The notes below the pieces were generated by a model, which was not told the DNA's origin, ran no database searches, and saw only the letters and a list, made by a program, of their open reading frames with translations. Below are positions 1 through 5,833 of a DNA stretch of 9,897 bases, piece after piece. The position numbers and the translations under genes were made by a program. Position 1 is the first letter of the stretch, and every line of letters starts with the position of its first letter. Source of the stretch: JTS-RE37 sp041743425 (GTDB lineage Bacteria > Bacteroidota > Bacteroidia > Flavobacteriales > Flavobacteriaceae). The DNA is taken from NCBI GenBank assembly GCA_041743425.1, contig JBGTMS010000126.1, positions 1 through 9,897 of the forward strand, in the 5' to 3' direction.

Positions 1-683
1 TGAGTTCAAGCCTGACGGAGTTAAAGACTGCATCCATCAGTTTTATTAACAATGTCATGCCCGAAGTGCCGGTCGAGTCTTTTAAAATGGCTATCTATTG
101 GTTTGACGGGGAAGATGAGCTCCACTTGCTGAATGAACTGACAACCGACAAGGAAGAATTGCTCTCTTCTATTGATGGAATTAGCGATACAATTAGTGAT
201 GATCCTTCAACTGATTTGTACGGAGCTGTAATAAAATCAACTGACAAGGCGACCGAATTGTTGAACGCAAGCACAACTGATAATATCATTGGAGCTTCTT
301 CCGTTGTCATCTTTACAGATGGGACGGATCAGGCCTCCCGATACACAGAGGATGCTGCGCTTCAAAAGGTGAATGATGCGAATCCCAATATATCCTTTTT
401 CAGCATCGGTCTGGGGGGTGAGATTGATGCAGAAGTTCTTGCGGATATCGGAAAAACTTTTAGTGTATTCGCAGGTAATAAAGAAGAATTGGAAACCACT
501 TTCAACGATATTTCTTTGCGCGTTTCCGAACAGGCAAACAGTTTCTATCTATTTGAGTATTGCACGCCGAAAAGAGATGGTAGCGGAGAAAATAATCTGG
601 CCATTCAAGTGAAGGACGGAAGCCGTCAGGGTGCCGTTCAGACAAAATTCGATACCCAGGGATTTACCGGAGGGTGTGAGTAA
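1..683 (+). CDS. von Willebrand factor A (vWA) domain protein, 5' end outside the window
   Basis: The frame is open from base 3 to a TAA at 681-683, giving about 226 residues of the C-terminal part. An internal ATG at 57 exists, but the vWA fold clearly begins upstream. The first readable residues (SSSLTELKTA) look like the helix just after a DxSxS metal-binding (MIDAS) motif, and the two leading bases (tg) fit an ATG codon ending such a motif. The other MIDAS parts are visible: a threonine in DPSTDLYGAV and an aspartate in VIFTDGTD. A Rossmann-like ending (FFSIGLGGEIDAEVL) follows, then a tail with YLFEYCTPKRDG and a final GGCE that resembles exported Bacteroidota vWA proteins. vWA domains usually bind protein ligands through a divalent metal. 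No partner is visible here. The N-terminal signal would lie outside the window, so export is inferred. A terminator follows, so this is the last gene of its transcript. Confidence 0.85.
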   Translation, partial: SSSLTELKTASISFINNVMPEVPVESFKMAIYWFDGEDELHLLNELTTDKEELLSSIDGISDTISDDPSTDLYGAVIKSTDKATELLNASTTDNIIGASSVVIFTDGTDQASRYTEDAALQKVNDANPNISFFSIGLGGEIDAEVLADIGKTFSVFAGNKEELETTFNDISLRVSEQANSFYLFEYCTPKRDGSGENNLAIQVKDGSRQGAVQTKFDTQGFTGGCE

Positions 684-750
684 CACATGCATTATTTATA
701 GACCGTTTATCAAGTAAATGGGCATCATAATCCTATAAGACAACGCTTTT

Positions 751-791
751 AAGGGCATTTGTGCATCGCATGAATGCCCTTATTTTTTTTT
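751..791 (+). terminator. Rho-independent terminator of the vWA gene
   Basis: The arms AAGGGCATT (751-759) and AATGCCCTT (773-781) pair perfectly over 9 bases. Two G-T wobbles and an inner TGC/GCA pairing around an ATC triloop can lengthen the stem to 14 pairs. A tract of nine T (783-791) follows on the + strand. It lies 67 bases after the vWA stop codon, and there is no comparable T-tract for the other strand, so it serves the + strand gene. Confidence 0.88.
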
Positions 792-923
792 AGATCTTAC
801 AGGCCTTTCAACCGCAGAAAGTAGGGTATTTGAAGACCTGGTTGTTCTAATAAGGAAAGAAGCATAATCAAAACCCTGCCTCCTGAAAGCTCAAACTGAT
901 GACCCAATTAAAATTATGTAAAG

Positions 924-1091
924 ATGGATGTGCTCAACGAAATTATCAGGCATAGCGCCATAGGTAAGGTGCCCAATGCTTTTAAGAATCTGGTGCTTAT
1001 GGTATTTTCAACTATTGTTATGACCTTGTTTACCATGCTTATGGTTTTATTGATCCACGGTCCCGATCTGACAATTACATATGGGTATTGA
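924..1091 (+). CDS. possible small single-pass membrane protein (55 aa), doubtful
   Basis: An ATG at 924 opens a 55-codon frame ending in TGA at 1089-1091; an in-frame TAA at 909-911 limits it upstream. The product has a polar N-terminus (MDVLNEIIRHSAIGKVPNAF), a strongly hydrophobic stretch at about residues 22-44 that would span a membrane, and a short tail ending ITYGY. I do not recognise a family. It sits alone in the gap between the + strand terminator and the end of the minus-strand carboxypeptidase gene, with no clear ribosome binding site and only a TAAAG just before the start. It could be a real orphan small membrane protein, a remnant of a larger decayed gene, or chance. An overlapping minus-strand frame has no better support. 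Confidence 0.3.
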   Translation: MDVLNEIIRHSAIGKVPNAFKNLVLMVFSTIVMTLFTMLMVLLIHGPDLTITYGY

Positions 1092-1100
1092 AATGTCGAA

Positions 1101-1140
1101 TGGAGATTATACTGTGACCCTGCACAGTCGAGCATCTCCA
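1101..1140. other. nested inverted repeat (hairpin) just past the carboxypeptidase stop
   Basis: The outer arms TGGAGAT (1101-1107) and ATCTCCA (1134-1140) enclose the inner arms ACTGTG (1111-1116) and CACAGT (1123-1128), with a six-base loop ACCCTG. This makes a 7+6 pair stem with a small internal loop. It begins 12 bases beyond the stop of the minus-strand M14 gene. No T-run follows on the minus strand, and only ATTTT follows on the plus strand, so it is a weak terminator candidate. It could instead be a 3'-end stabilising structure for the four-gene transcript. Confidence 0.45.
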
Positions 1141-1152
1141 ATTTTAAAGTAC

Positions 1153-2628
1153 TTACCTAAAAATCATAGCATTTTTAAAATTTCCTTCCCCGGATTCAAG
1201 ATCGATCAGAAAGCCATTGATCACAGCATAGCGATACTTGTTGTCTTTTTTTAAAAGGAAGGTTGAATTCGCTCCGACTTCTACCCGAAGATCCGGTAGT
1301 TTGTACGATTTGCTGACTATATTAAGAGGAACAGGTGAAGCCTTTTGGTCCTGACCGAGGTTTTCAACCCTGACATAACAGTATCCTGATTTCAGCAGGT
1401 CTGTGTACTTCAGTGCGGAGAGCTCTTGCACAGAACCGACCCTTTCAGGATAAATGCGTCCGGGTTCAATAGTATAACCCGTTGCGTCCAGGGTCTCATA
1501 GCCATAGAAAGTGGAAAGATCGCCCTGGTCCGCAATCCTGCTATGGTACCAGAAATCATGAAATCCTTCCTTTTCTATTTCCAGCCGGTGTATACCGAGG
1601 TCCAGGAGATAGTTCTTCCCAAGAAGTTCATAAGTAATACCGGAAATTAAAAGGTCGAACAATTTACGGTCGTTTTGAGGGATCGCTTCATAAGCGTCAA
1701 GAGGAATGTCCTGATATTTTCCGGTCGCAATAGTATAAATAGCTGAAAGAATAGATACATAATTCAGTTTGCGGATTTCCTGTTTTTCAGGATCCCCGCT
1801 ATAACCGCCAGATTCTATTAAAATGGCACTTGTCCCCCACTTTTGAATATTATCACCAAAAGCCCTGGGTTCAAAGTCGTCACTATACCTGCCCACCTGC
1901 CCCGGGGCATACTTTTGAATTACTGAATTCATGAATGCAATAACTTTCATCGCATTAGCCCGGACATCATTGATTTCCTTCTCATAGTTATACGCAGGTG
2001 CCAGATAGGATATTGTTGCAGGTTTTTCTGTTCTTTCCGCATTGTAATAGGTACTCTGATCATGTAGATTAAATCCGAAGTCCGCATTCAGACTGTCCCT
2101 GACTTTTTTAAGGGTTTGCCCCTCAGGTGACTGCATCATAAGTGCATCCCTGTTGATATCTATCCCCAGTTTATTCCGCCTCTGATATACTTCAGCGCCA
2201 TCCGGGTTGAGCATTGGCAGGAAATGTAATGTGAGTTGCCCTAATATTTCCTGCTTTTCCTTTTCAAACTCCTCACTGTCCAGGAAGCGGAGAATATCGA
2301 AAATGGCCTGGGTTGCGGTGGGCTCATCCCCATGCATCTGGCTCCAGAGAAAAACATCTATATCTCCTGATCCGATACTTATAAGCGAAAGTTCTCTCCC
2401 TTCAATTGAACGTCCTACCGTTTTAACAGTAAATGACGGTTTCGCATGATAGGCTTTGATAAGAGGCTGAAGATCTTTGTGTTTTATTCTCCGTTTCCCC
2501 AGAGCGGGTTCCTTAAAGTCTTCGTAACGGTCATACAGGACGGACGTAATATCCTGTTGCTGGCATCTGACATTTTGGAGGCACATGACCACTATTAAAA
2601 AGAAGGTGCTTGCAATTCTAATTTTCAT
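1153..2628 (-). CDS. exported M14-family zinc carboxypeptidase
   Basis: The 491-residue product starts with a signal peptide (hydrophobic core at residues 8-17, likely cleavage near RCQQQD). The peptidase domain spans roughly residues 50-300. It has the family's zinc ligands H99 and E102 (MHGDEP) and H189 (NLHDQ), the substrate-binding NPDG (141-144) and NRD (159-161) motifs, and the catalytic glutamate E272 in ILIESGG. All key M14 residues are present, so it should be active. M14 enzymes remove C-terminal residues from peptides, and some members cleave the gamma-D-glutamyl-diamino acid bond of murein peptides. Which substrate applies cannot be read from sequence. Residues from about 305 to 491 form a C-terminal region I do not recognise. 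The start overlaps the end of the amidase gene by 11 bases, which suggests translational coupling. It is the last gene of the four-gene cluster. Confidence 0.93.
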   Translation of the reverse strand: MKIRIASTFFLIVVMCLQNVRCQQQDITSVLYDRYEDFKEPALGKRRIKHKDLQPLIKAYHAKPSFTVKTVGRSIEGRELSLISIGSGDIDVFLWSQMHGDEPTATQAIFDILRFLDSEEFEKEKQEILGQLTLHFLPMLNPDGAEVYQRRNKLGIDINRDALMMQSPEGQTLKKVRDSLNADFGFNLHDQSTYYNAERTEKPATISYLAPAYNYEKEINDVRANAMKVIAFMNSVIQKYAPGQVGRYSDDFEPRAFGDNIQKWGTSAILIESGGYSGDPEKQEIRKLNYVSILSAIYTIATGKYQDIPLDAYEAIPQNDRKLFDLLISGITYELLGKNYLLDLGIHRLEIEKEGFHDFWYHSRIADQGDLSTFYGYETLDATGYTIEPGRIYPERVGSVQELSALKYTDLLKSGYCYVRVENLGQDQKASPVPLNIVSKSYKLPDLRVEVGANSTFLLKKDNKYRYAVINGFLIDLESGEGNFKNAMIFR

Positions 2629-3292
2629 ATGAACTGATTTTTACGGGTACAGGTTGAAATGGTAGTTTTTGTGTCGCTTTGCGTATTTTGATCATAAAAT
2701 CCTTTCCTGGATCGGTCTTTTGAGTTCTGTAACTGCTGTCTATTTCCAGCCAGAGTTCATGATTTTCAAAATTAGTATATTCATAATGGCCGATAAGGAA
2801 GTCGATGGGATATTTGGAAGTAAGATATTTTATCAGTTTTATATTAGCTCTCAACTGCGAGCGGCTAAGCTTCATATTTTCAGTCCCGCCAACGTTCTCA
2901 ATTCCAATGGCACAATGGTTGAGACCGATGACGTGTCGTGCCATTGTGGTCTCCGGCATCAACCGGTAGACTGTCCCGTCCTGATCTACCAGAAAATGAG
3001 CTGATACATTTAAGGCACCCGCAGATTGGAGATCCGTTCGTGAGCCTGCTATCACCGGAGGATTAAAAGTATCAAATGACTTTTTAAGGGAAGGAATGGC
3101 CGTCCAATGTAATACGATCATTTTTGGAATGATGTCCGTTATTTCAGAATGCAGTCCGTATCGTTCTGTAAGATAATCCCGGGTCAGAGCCAACCTTTCA
3201 TCATTAAACAAGATGGGCTGATCCTTTATATTCATTGTGGAGCTACAGGAAAAAAGAAGAAAAATTCCAGGCAGCAAACGAAACAGCCTCAT
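2618..3292 (-). CDS. N-acetylmuramoyl-L-alanine amidase (Amidase_2 type), lipoprotein
   Basis: The 224-residue product has a short signal sequence and a lipobox LFSC (residues 13-16), so it is probably lipid-anchored at C16. The amidase fold begins near residue 57. IVLHW supplies the first zinc histidine (H62), VSAHFLVDQDGTVYRL (97-111) is the typical central strand pair, and HCAIGIENVGG (126-136) follows. LIGHYEY supplies H169 and KTDPGKDF supplies D194. By family knowledge, such enzymes cleave the bond between muramic acid lactyl and L-alanine in peptidoglycan. H169 and D194 are 25 residues apart, against about 10 in enterobacterial AmiD, because of an insert (ENHELWLEIDSSYR). It lies 34 bases after the 3D-domain gene and overlaps the M14 gene. 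A role in envelope turnover is likely. Activity on 1,6-anhydro muropeptides versus intact sacculus cannot be told. Confidence 0.92.
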   Translation of the reverse strand: MRLFRLLPGIFLLFSCSSTMNIKDQPILFNDERLALTRDYLTERYGLHSEITDIIPKMIVLHWTAIPSLKKSFDTFNPPVIAGSRTDLQSAGALNVSAHFLVDQDGTVYRLMPETTMARHVIGLNHCAIGIENVGGTENMKLSRSQLRANIKLIKYLTSKYPIDFLIGHYEYTNFENHELWLEIDSSYRTQKTDPGKDFMIKIRKATQKLPFQPVPVKISSYEN

Positions 3293-3314
3293 GGGCTAAG
3301 CGGATTAAGATGAC

Positions 3315-3322
3315 CAAAGGTA
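3315..3322 (-). promoter_or_regulatory. candidate internal -7 promoter element before the amidase gene
   Basis: Read on the minus strand this is TACCTTTG, an exact match to the Bacteroidota -7 consensus TAnnTTTG. It lies in the 34-base gap between the 3D-domain gene and the amidase gene and would give a leader of about 17 bases. I find no convincing TTTG -33 element at the expected distance, so this is a weak call. If real, it would allow separate expression of the amidase and M14 genes. Confidence 0.3.
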
Positions 3323-3326
3323 CAAT

Positions 3327-3755
3327 TCACTTTTTCACCGCTTCATTATTATCAGAAAGTTTTTTGACGGCATATTTTATCTCCCGTTTTTTAAGCCCCC
3401 ACCTGAGGGCCTTTTCTACATCCTTTCCCATGTAGAGGTCGATCCTCCTGCGCCACCTCGAATGCATTTTATCTTTTACCAGATATATCCCCTCAAGTCC
3501 TTCAATTTGTACCCGGGTGTTATGGTCCAGGCCTAAATCTATAAGGTCACGGGACACGGCAATACATCGCATTCCAGGTACCAGGGTATCTCCCCATGCG
3601 GCAAGATTGGGGTCATTGGCGGTCTGGGAAGGAACCGAATTATAAGCAGATACGGTAACTTCCACGCTCTTCCAACTGTACGCCTCCTTTTCCGCACACC
3701 CACCCAGTATGGTAGAAGAAAATACCCACAACATTATTTTTTGCCGCTGACTCAT
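3327..3755 (-). CDS. 3D-domain (MltA C-terminal-like, double-psi beta-barrel) lipoprotein
   Basis: The 142-residue product has an N-terminal signal and a lipobox LGGC (residues 17-20). The 3D domain covers about residues 31-120: VTVSAYNS at 33-40, ANDPNLAAWGD at 46-56, GMRCIAVSRDL at 61-71, then the conserved aspartates in YLVKDKM (D95) and RIDLYMG (D106), followed by KALRWG. Known 3D domains occur at the end of MltA lytic transglycosylases and in small muralytic or resuscitation-type proteins. Here it stands alone, so lytic transglycosylase activity is possible but not shown. Its ATG begins directly after the stop codon of the cytochrome gene, and the amidase gene follows after 34 bases. A basic tail (KKREIKYAVKKL) closes the protein. 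Confidence 0.9.
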   Translation of the reverse strand: MSQRQKIMLWVFSSTILGGCAEKEAYSWKSVEVTVSAYNSVPSQTANDPNLAAWGDTLVPGMRCIAVSRDLIDLGLDHNTRVQIEGLEGIYLVKDKMHSRWRRRIDLYMGKDVEKALRWGLKKREIKYAVKKLSDNNEAVKK

Positions 3756-4553
3756 TTATTTGGATTGAGGGTGCGAACGGGATCCGGAGAGGTCCCCGAA
3801 TTCAAAAACCACAAGTTCATCGTTGCCATCCTTATTAAAATTGTTAACAAGGGTGCTGACAGGTCTGTGGAATTTTTCGGGAATAGGAGTGATTACTCCT
3901 GAATTTTCGTAAAACAAAGCGTCAGCTGAAATTTCAGATGGCCTCAGGCTTCTAATGGTGGTCACATAACGGGTATCGCTGCCGGAGGAGTAATCAACCA
4001 CAGAATTCCGGAAACTGCCAATAACCTTATTCTCGCACCCCGACAGATCCAACTCCATCACCCTCCCTGAAAGTTCTCCGACGATGAATTTATTGCTTAC
4101 CGTATCAAATTTTAAAAAACTAATGAAAGATCTTCCATTACTGTCCAGAGATATGGGATGTTCAGTGAATTTTGGTATTCCGGCCGGATACTTTTCTTGC
4201 GCCGGATTCCGAGTGGAGTCCGGCGCAAGTCTCAGGACATATTCCCTGATTACTTCCCTATCGTCAGGATTTATGATAGACTTATCAGGAAATACAGACG
4301 TTATAAGGATAACCTCCATTTCCGTAAATAAGAGTCCCATGTAGGGATCGTAATCATTTTCACGTATCCCAAGTCGAGCTCCCATTTCCGGCAGGATATC
4401 ATCTTTCCAAATTTTTTTTGAAAGCTCCGGAATGTCAGGTGCCGTGTGACAGCTTGCGCAATAGGTATTATTAAGAGCCACTTCTTCCTGTTCCCTTGAT
4501 TCCTTACAGGCGGCTAAGATCAGTATGCACAATCCAAATGTAATTCTGGACAT
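3756..4553 (-). CDS. monoheme cytochrome c / FG-GAP (VCBS) lipoprotein, apparently C-terminally truncated
   Basis: The 265-residue product has a signal sequence and lipobox LAAC (residues 13-16). A c-type heme site CASCH (32-36) follows, with M57 in ILPEMGARLG as a plausible axial ligand. Residues from about 130 form beta-rich repeats (SFLKFDTVSNKFIVGELSG), and residues 238-250 (NFNKDGNDELVVF) are a calcium-binding FG-GAP/VCBS-type motif. In related Bacteroidota proteins, as I recall them, such repeats continue for a further 200 or more residues. Here the reading ends abruptly just after the first clear motif with an unrelated-looking tail (SRSHPQSK). The other two frames do not resume the repeats, so this is a deletion or truncation rather than a simple frameshift. 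It heads the four-gene cluster and abuts the 3D gene. Electron transfer or anchoring of a partner is possible. Function after truncation is unknown. Confidence 0.75.
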   Translation of the reverse strand: MSRITFGLCILILAACKESREQEEVALNNTYCASCHTAPDIPELSKKIWKDDILPEMGARLGIRENDYDPYMGLLFTEMEVILITSVFPDKSIINPDDREVIREYVLRLAPDSTRNPAQEKYPAGIPKFTEHPISLDSNGRSFISFLKFDTVSNKFIVGELSGRVMELDLSGCENKVIGSFRNSVVDYSSGSDTRYVTTIRSLRPSEISADALFYENSGVITPIPEKFHRPVSTLVNNFNKDGNDELVVFEFGDLSGSRSHPQSK

Positions 4554-4572
4554 AGGGTATAATTAACCACCT

Positions 4573-4580
4573 TAAAGTTA
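4573..4580 (-). promoter_or_regulatory. candidate -7 element of the four-gene envelope cluster
   Basis: Minus-strand reading is TAACTTTA, seven of eight positions of TAnnTTTG, starting 20 bases before the ATG of the cytochrome gene. The expected TTTG at about 19 bases further upstream is not found. The two dyads at 4600-4620 and 4629-4641 lie just upstream and could be regulator sites. This is inference from position and weak similarity. Confidence 0.25.
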
Positions 4581-4834
4581 CATTTAATTTTACAAGGAAC
4601 CCTGCTCCCATGTGTCAGGGAATTAGTTCCGGAATATCCGGCAGGATCACAGAAATCTAAAATTGATATCGACGGCCCATACTCACATCAAAATCCAGCA
4701 CGTATCAGACAAGAATATAAAGACCACAGAAATCATGACTTTCACAACAAAAATTTCGGGAGGTGGCGATTTGGTTGTAGGTTTACCATGTAATCAAGGA
4801 AGTTAATTTTTTCATTTTCATATAGTGTTCTCGT

Positions 4835-4868
4835 AAAAGAGTCCTGTTCCAAAGGCAGGGCTCTTTTT
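4835..4868 (-). terminator. hairpin terminator downstream of menB
   Basis: The arms AAAAGAGTCCTG (4835-4846) and CAGGGCTCTTTT (4856-4867) pair over 12 bases with one wobble around a nine-base loop. Because the stem ends in A/T runs, either strand shows a short T-tract. The only convincing gene reading into it is minus-strand menB, whose stop lies about 70 bases before it. It also separates menB transcription from the next cluster. Confidence 0.7.
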
Positions 4869-4936
4869 AGTTACTATAAGCTCCAAAAAAAGTCCTTGAA
4901 GACCAGAGAACAATTATTGTTGCCGCGATGGCTCCC

Positions 4937-5779
4937 TCATGGAATCCACTTATTTGAACCAAAATCGGGTCGCCGCTTTTCAAGAAACGCATTCCTGCCT
5001 TCCTTCGCCTCCTCTGTCATGTAGGCCAGACGTGTTGCTTCTCCGGCAAACACCTGCTGGCCCACCATTCCGTCGTCGGTAAGATTCATAGCGAACTTCA
5101 GCATTTTAATGGAAGTCGGCGATTTGCCTAAAATTTCCTGCGCCCATTCATAGGCGGTCATTTGCAGATCATCATGCGGAACCACGGCATTTACCATTCC
5201 CATGTCCATGGCTTCTGTGGCCGTGTAGGTTCTTCCTAAAAAGAAAATTTCCCTGGCTTTCTTCTGACCCACCATTTTGGCCAGATAGGCCGAGCCATAT
5301 CCTCCGTCAAAACTTGTGACATTTGCATCCGTTTGCTTGAAGAGGGCGTGCTCCCTGCTCGCAATGCTGAGATCACATACAACATGAAGACTGTGCCCGC
5401 CCCCAACGGCCCAGCCGGGAATGACTGCAATTACCACTTTTGGCATAAACCGGATGAGGCGCTGTACTTCCAGAATATTGAGACGGTGTCTGCCATCATC
5501 ACCTACATACCCCTGTTCGCCACGCGTCTTCTGATCGCCACCACTGCAGAATGAATAGACCCCATCTTTGGTGGATGGTCCTTCGGAAGTCAGAAGAACC
5601 ACCCCAATAGAGGCGTCTTCCTGGGCATCGTAAAAAGCTTCGTAAAGTTCGGCTGTGGTTCGGGGCCGGAATGCGTTTCGAACTTCCGGCCGGTTAAATG
5701 CTATGCGGGCCACCCCACCGCTTTTAGAATAGGTGATATCCCCGAATTCCTTTACTGTTTTCCAGTTGGGTGTATTCAT
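4937..5779 (-). CDS. menB: 1,4-dihydroxy-2-naphthoyl-CoA synthase (naphthoate synthase)
   Basis: This 280-residue crotonase-fold enzyme closes the second ring of the menaquinone head group, turning o-succinylbenzoyl-CoA into dihydroxynaphthoyl-CoA in the cytosol. Signature parts are visible: FCSGGDQKTRG (78-87) for the oxyanion hole and CoA site, GWAVGGGHSLH (122-132), SFDGGYGSAYLAK (156-168), the YMTEEAKEGRNAF segment (253-265) and the usual ending KRRPDF. Residue D151 in KQTDANV corresponds to the aspartate of Mycobacterium tuberculosis MenB rather than the glycine of E. coli, so this should be a type II enzyme that does not need bicarbonate. Length matches the family. No other men gene is in the window. 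It starts 54 bases after the glycosyltransferase gene, with a dyad and a promoter-like element between, so it may have its own promoter. Confidence 0.97.
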   Translation of the reverse strand: MNTPNWKTVKEFGDITYSKSGGVARIAFNRPEVRNAFRPRTTAELYEAFYDAQEDASIGVVLLTSEGPSTKDGVYSFCSGGDQKTRGEQGYVGDDGRHRLNILEVQRLIRFMPKVVIAVIPGWAVGGGHSLHVVCDLSIASREHALFKQTDANVTSFDGGYGSAYLAKMVGQKKAREIFFLGRTYTATEAMDMGMVNAVVPHDDLQMTAYEWAQEILGKSPTSIKMLKFAMNLTDDGMVGQQVFAGEATRLAYMTEEAKEGRNAFLEKRRPDFGSNKWIP

Positions 5780-5802
5780 CTGAGTTTTTAATTTTGCAAT
5801 TT

Positions 5803-5810
5803 TAAAGATA
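5803..5810 (-). promoter_or_regulatory. candidate -7 element of menB
   Basis: Minus-strand TATCTTTA matches TAnnTTTG except for the last base and ends 23 bases before the menB ATG, giving a short leader. It directly follows, in transcription direction, the 19-base dyad at 5811-5829. No clean TTTG -33 box is seen, so the call is tentative. Confidence 0.3.
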
Positions 5811-5829
5811 GCAATTCCTGAGGTATTGC
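5811..5829. promoter_or_regulatory. 19-base dyad, possible operator upstream of menB
   Basis: GCAATTCCTGAGGTATTGC is an odd-length palindrome centred on G5820. Eight of its nine base pairs match; the only mismatch is T-T at positions 6 and 14. It lies in the 54-base gap between the glycosyltransferase stop and menB, touching the candidate -7 element. The symmetry and position would suit a dimeric regulator. It could also simply be a hairpin at the end of the glycosyltransferase transcript, though no T-run follows directly. Confidence 0.35.
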
Positions 5830-5833
5830 AGGT

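Larger units (their letters stand above)
4554..4936. other. non-coding gap with small dyads between menB and the envelope cluster
   Basis: This 383-base stretch holds no convincing gene; the longest + strand frame noticed, starting near 4738, is only 23 codons. It contains a hairpin terminator at 4835-4868 (listed separately), a perfect dyad CCGGA-ATA-TCCGG at 4629-4641, and a CCCTG/CAGGG inverted repeat at 4600-4620. The promoter of the minus-strand envelope cluster should lie at its left edge. TAACTTTA on the minus strand (4573-4580) resembles a TAnnTTTG element, but no good -33 box was seen. Confidence 0.6.

Noticed and set aside
914..1141. Minus-strand frame of 75 codons beyond the M14 stop
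   Set aside because: It is antisense to the membrane ORF, shows no domain and no start signal, and its composition looks like the shadow of the other strand.
4738..4809. Short + strand ORF (23 codons, MTFTTKISGGGDLVVG) in the menB-downstream gap
   Set aside because: Too short, with no start signal, domain or context; kept as non-coding.
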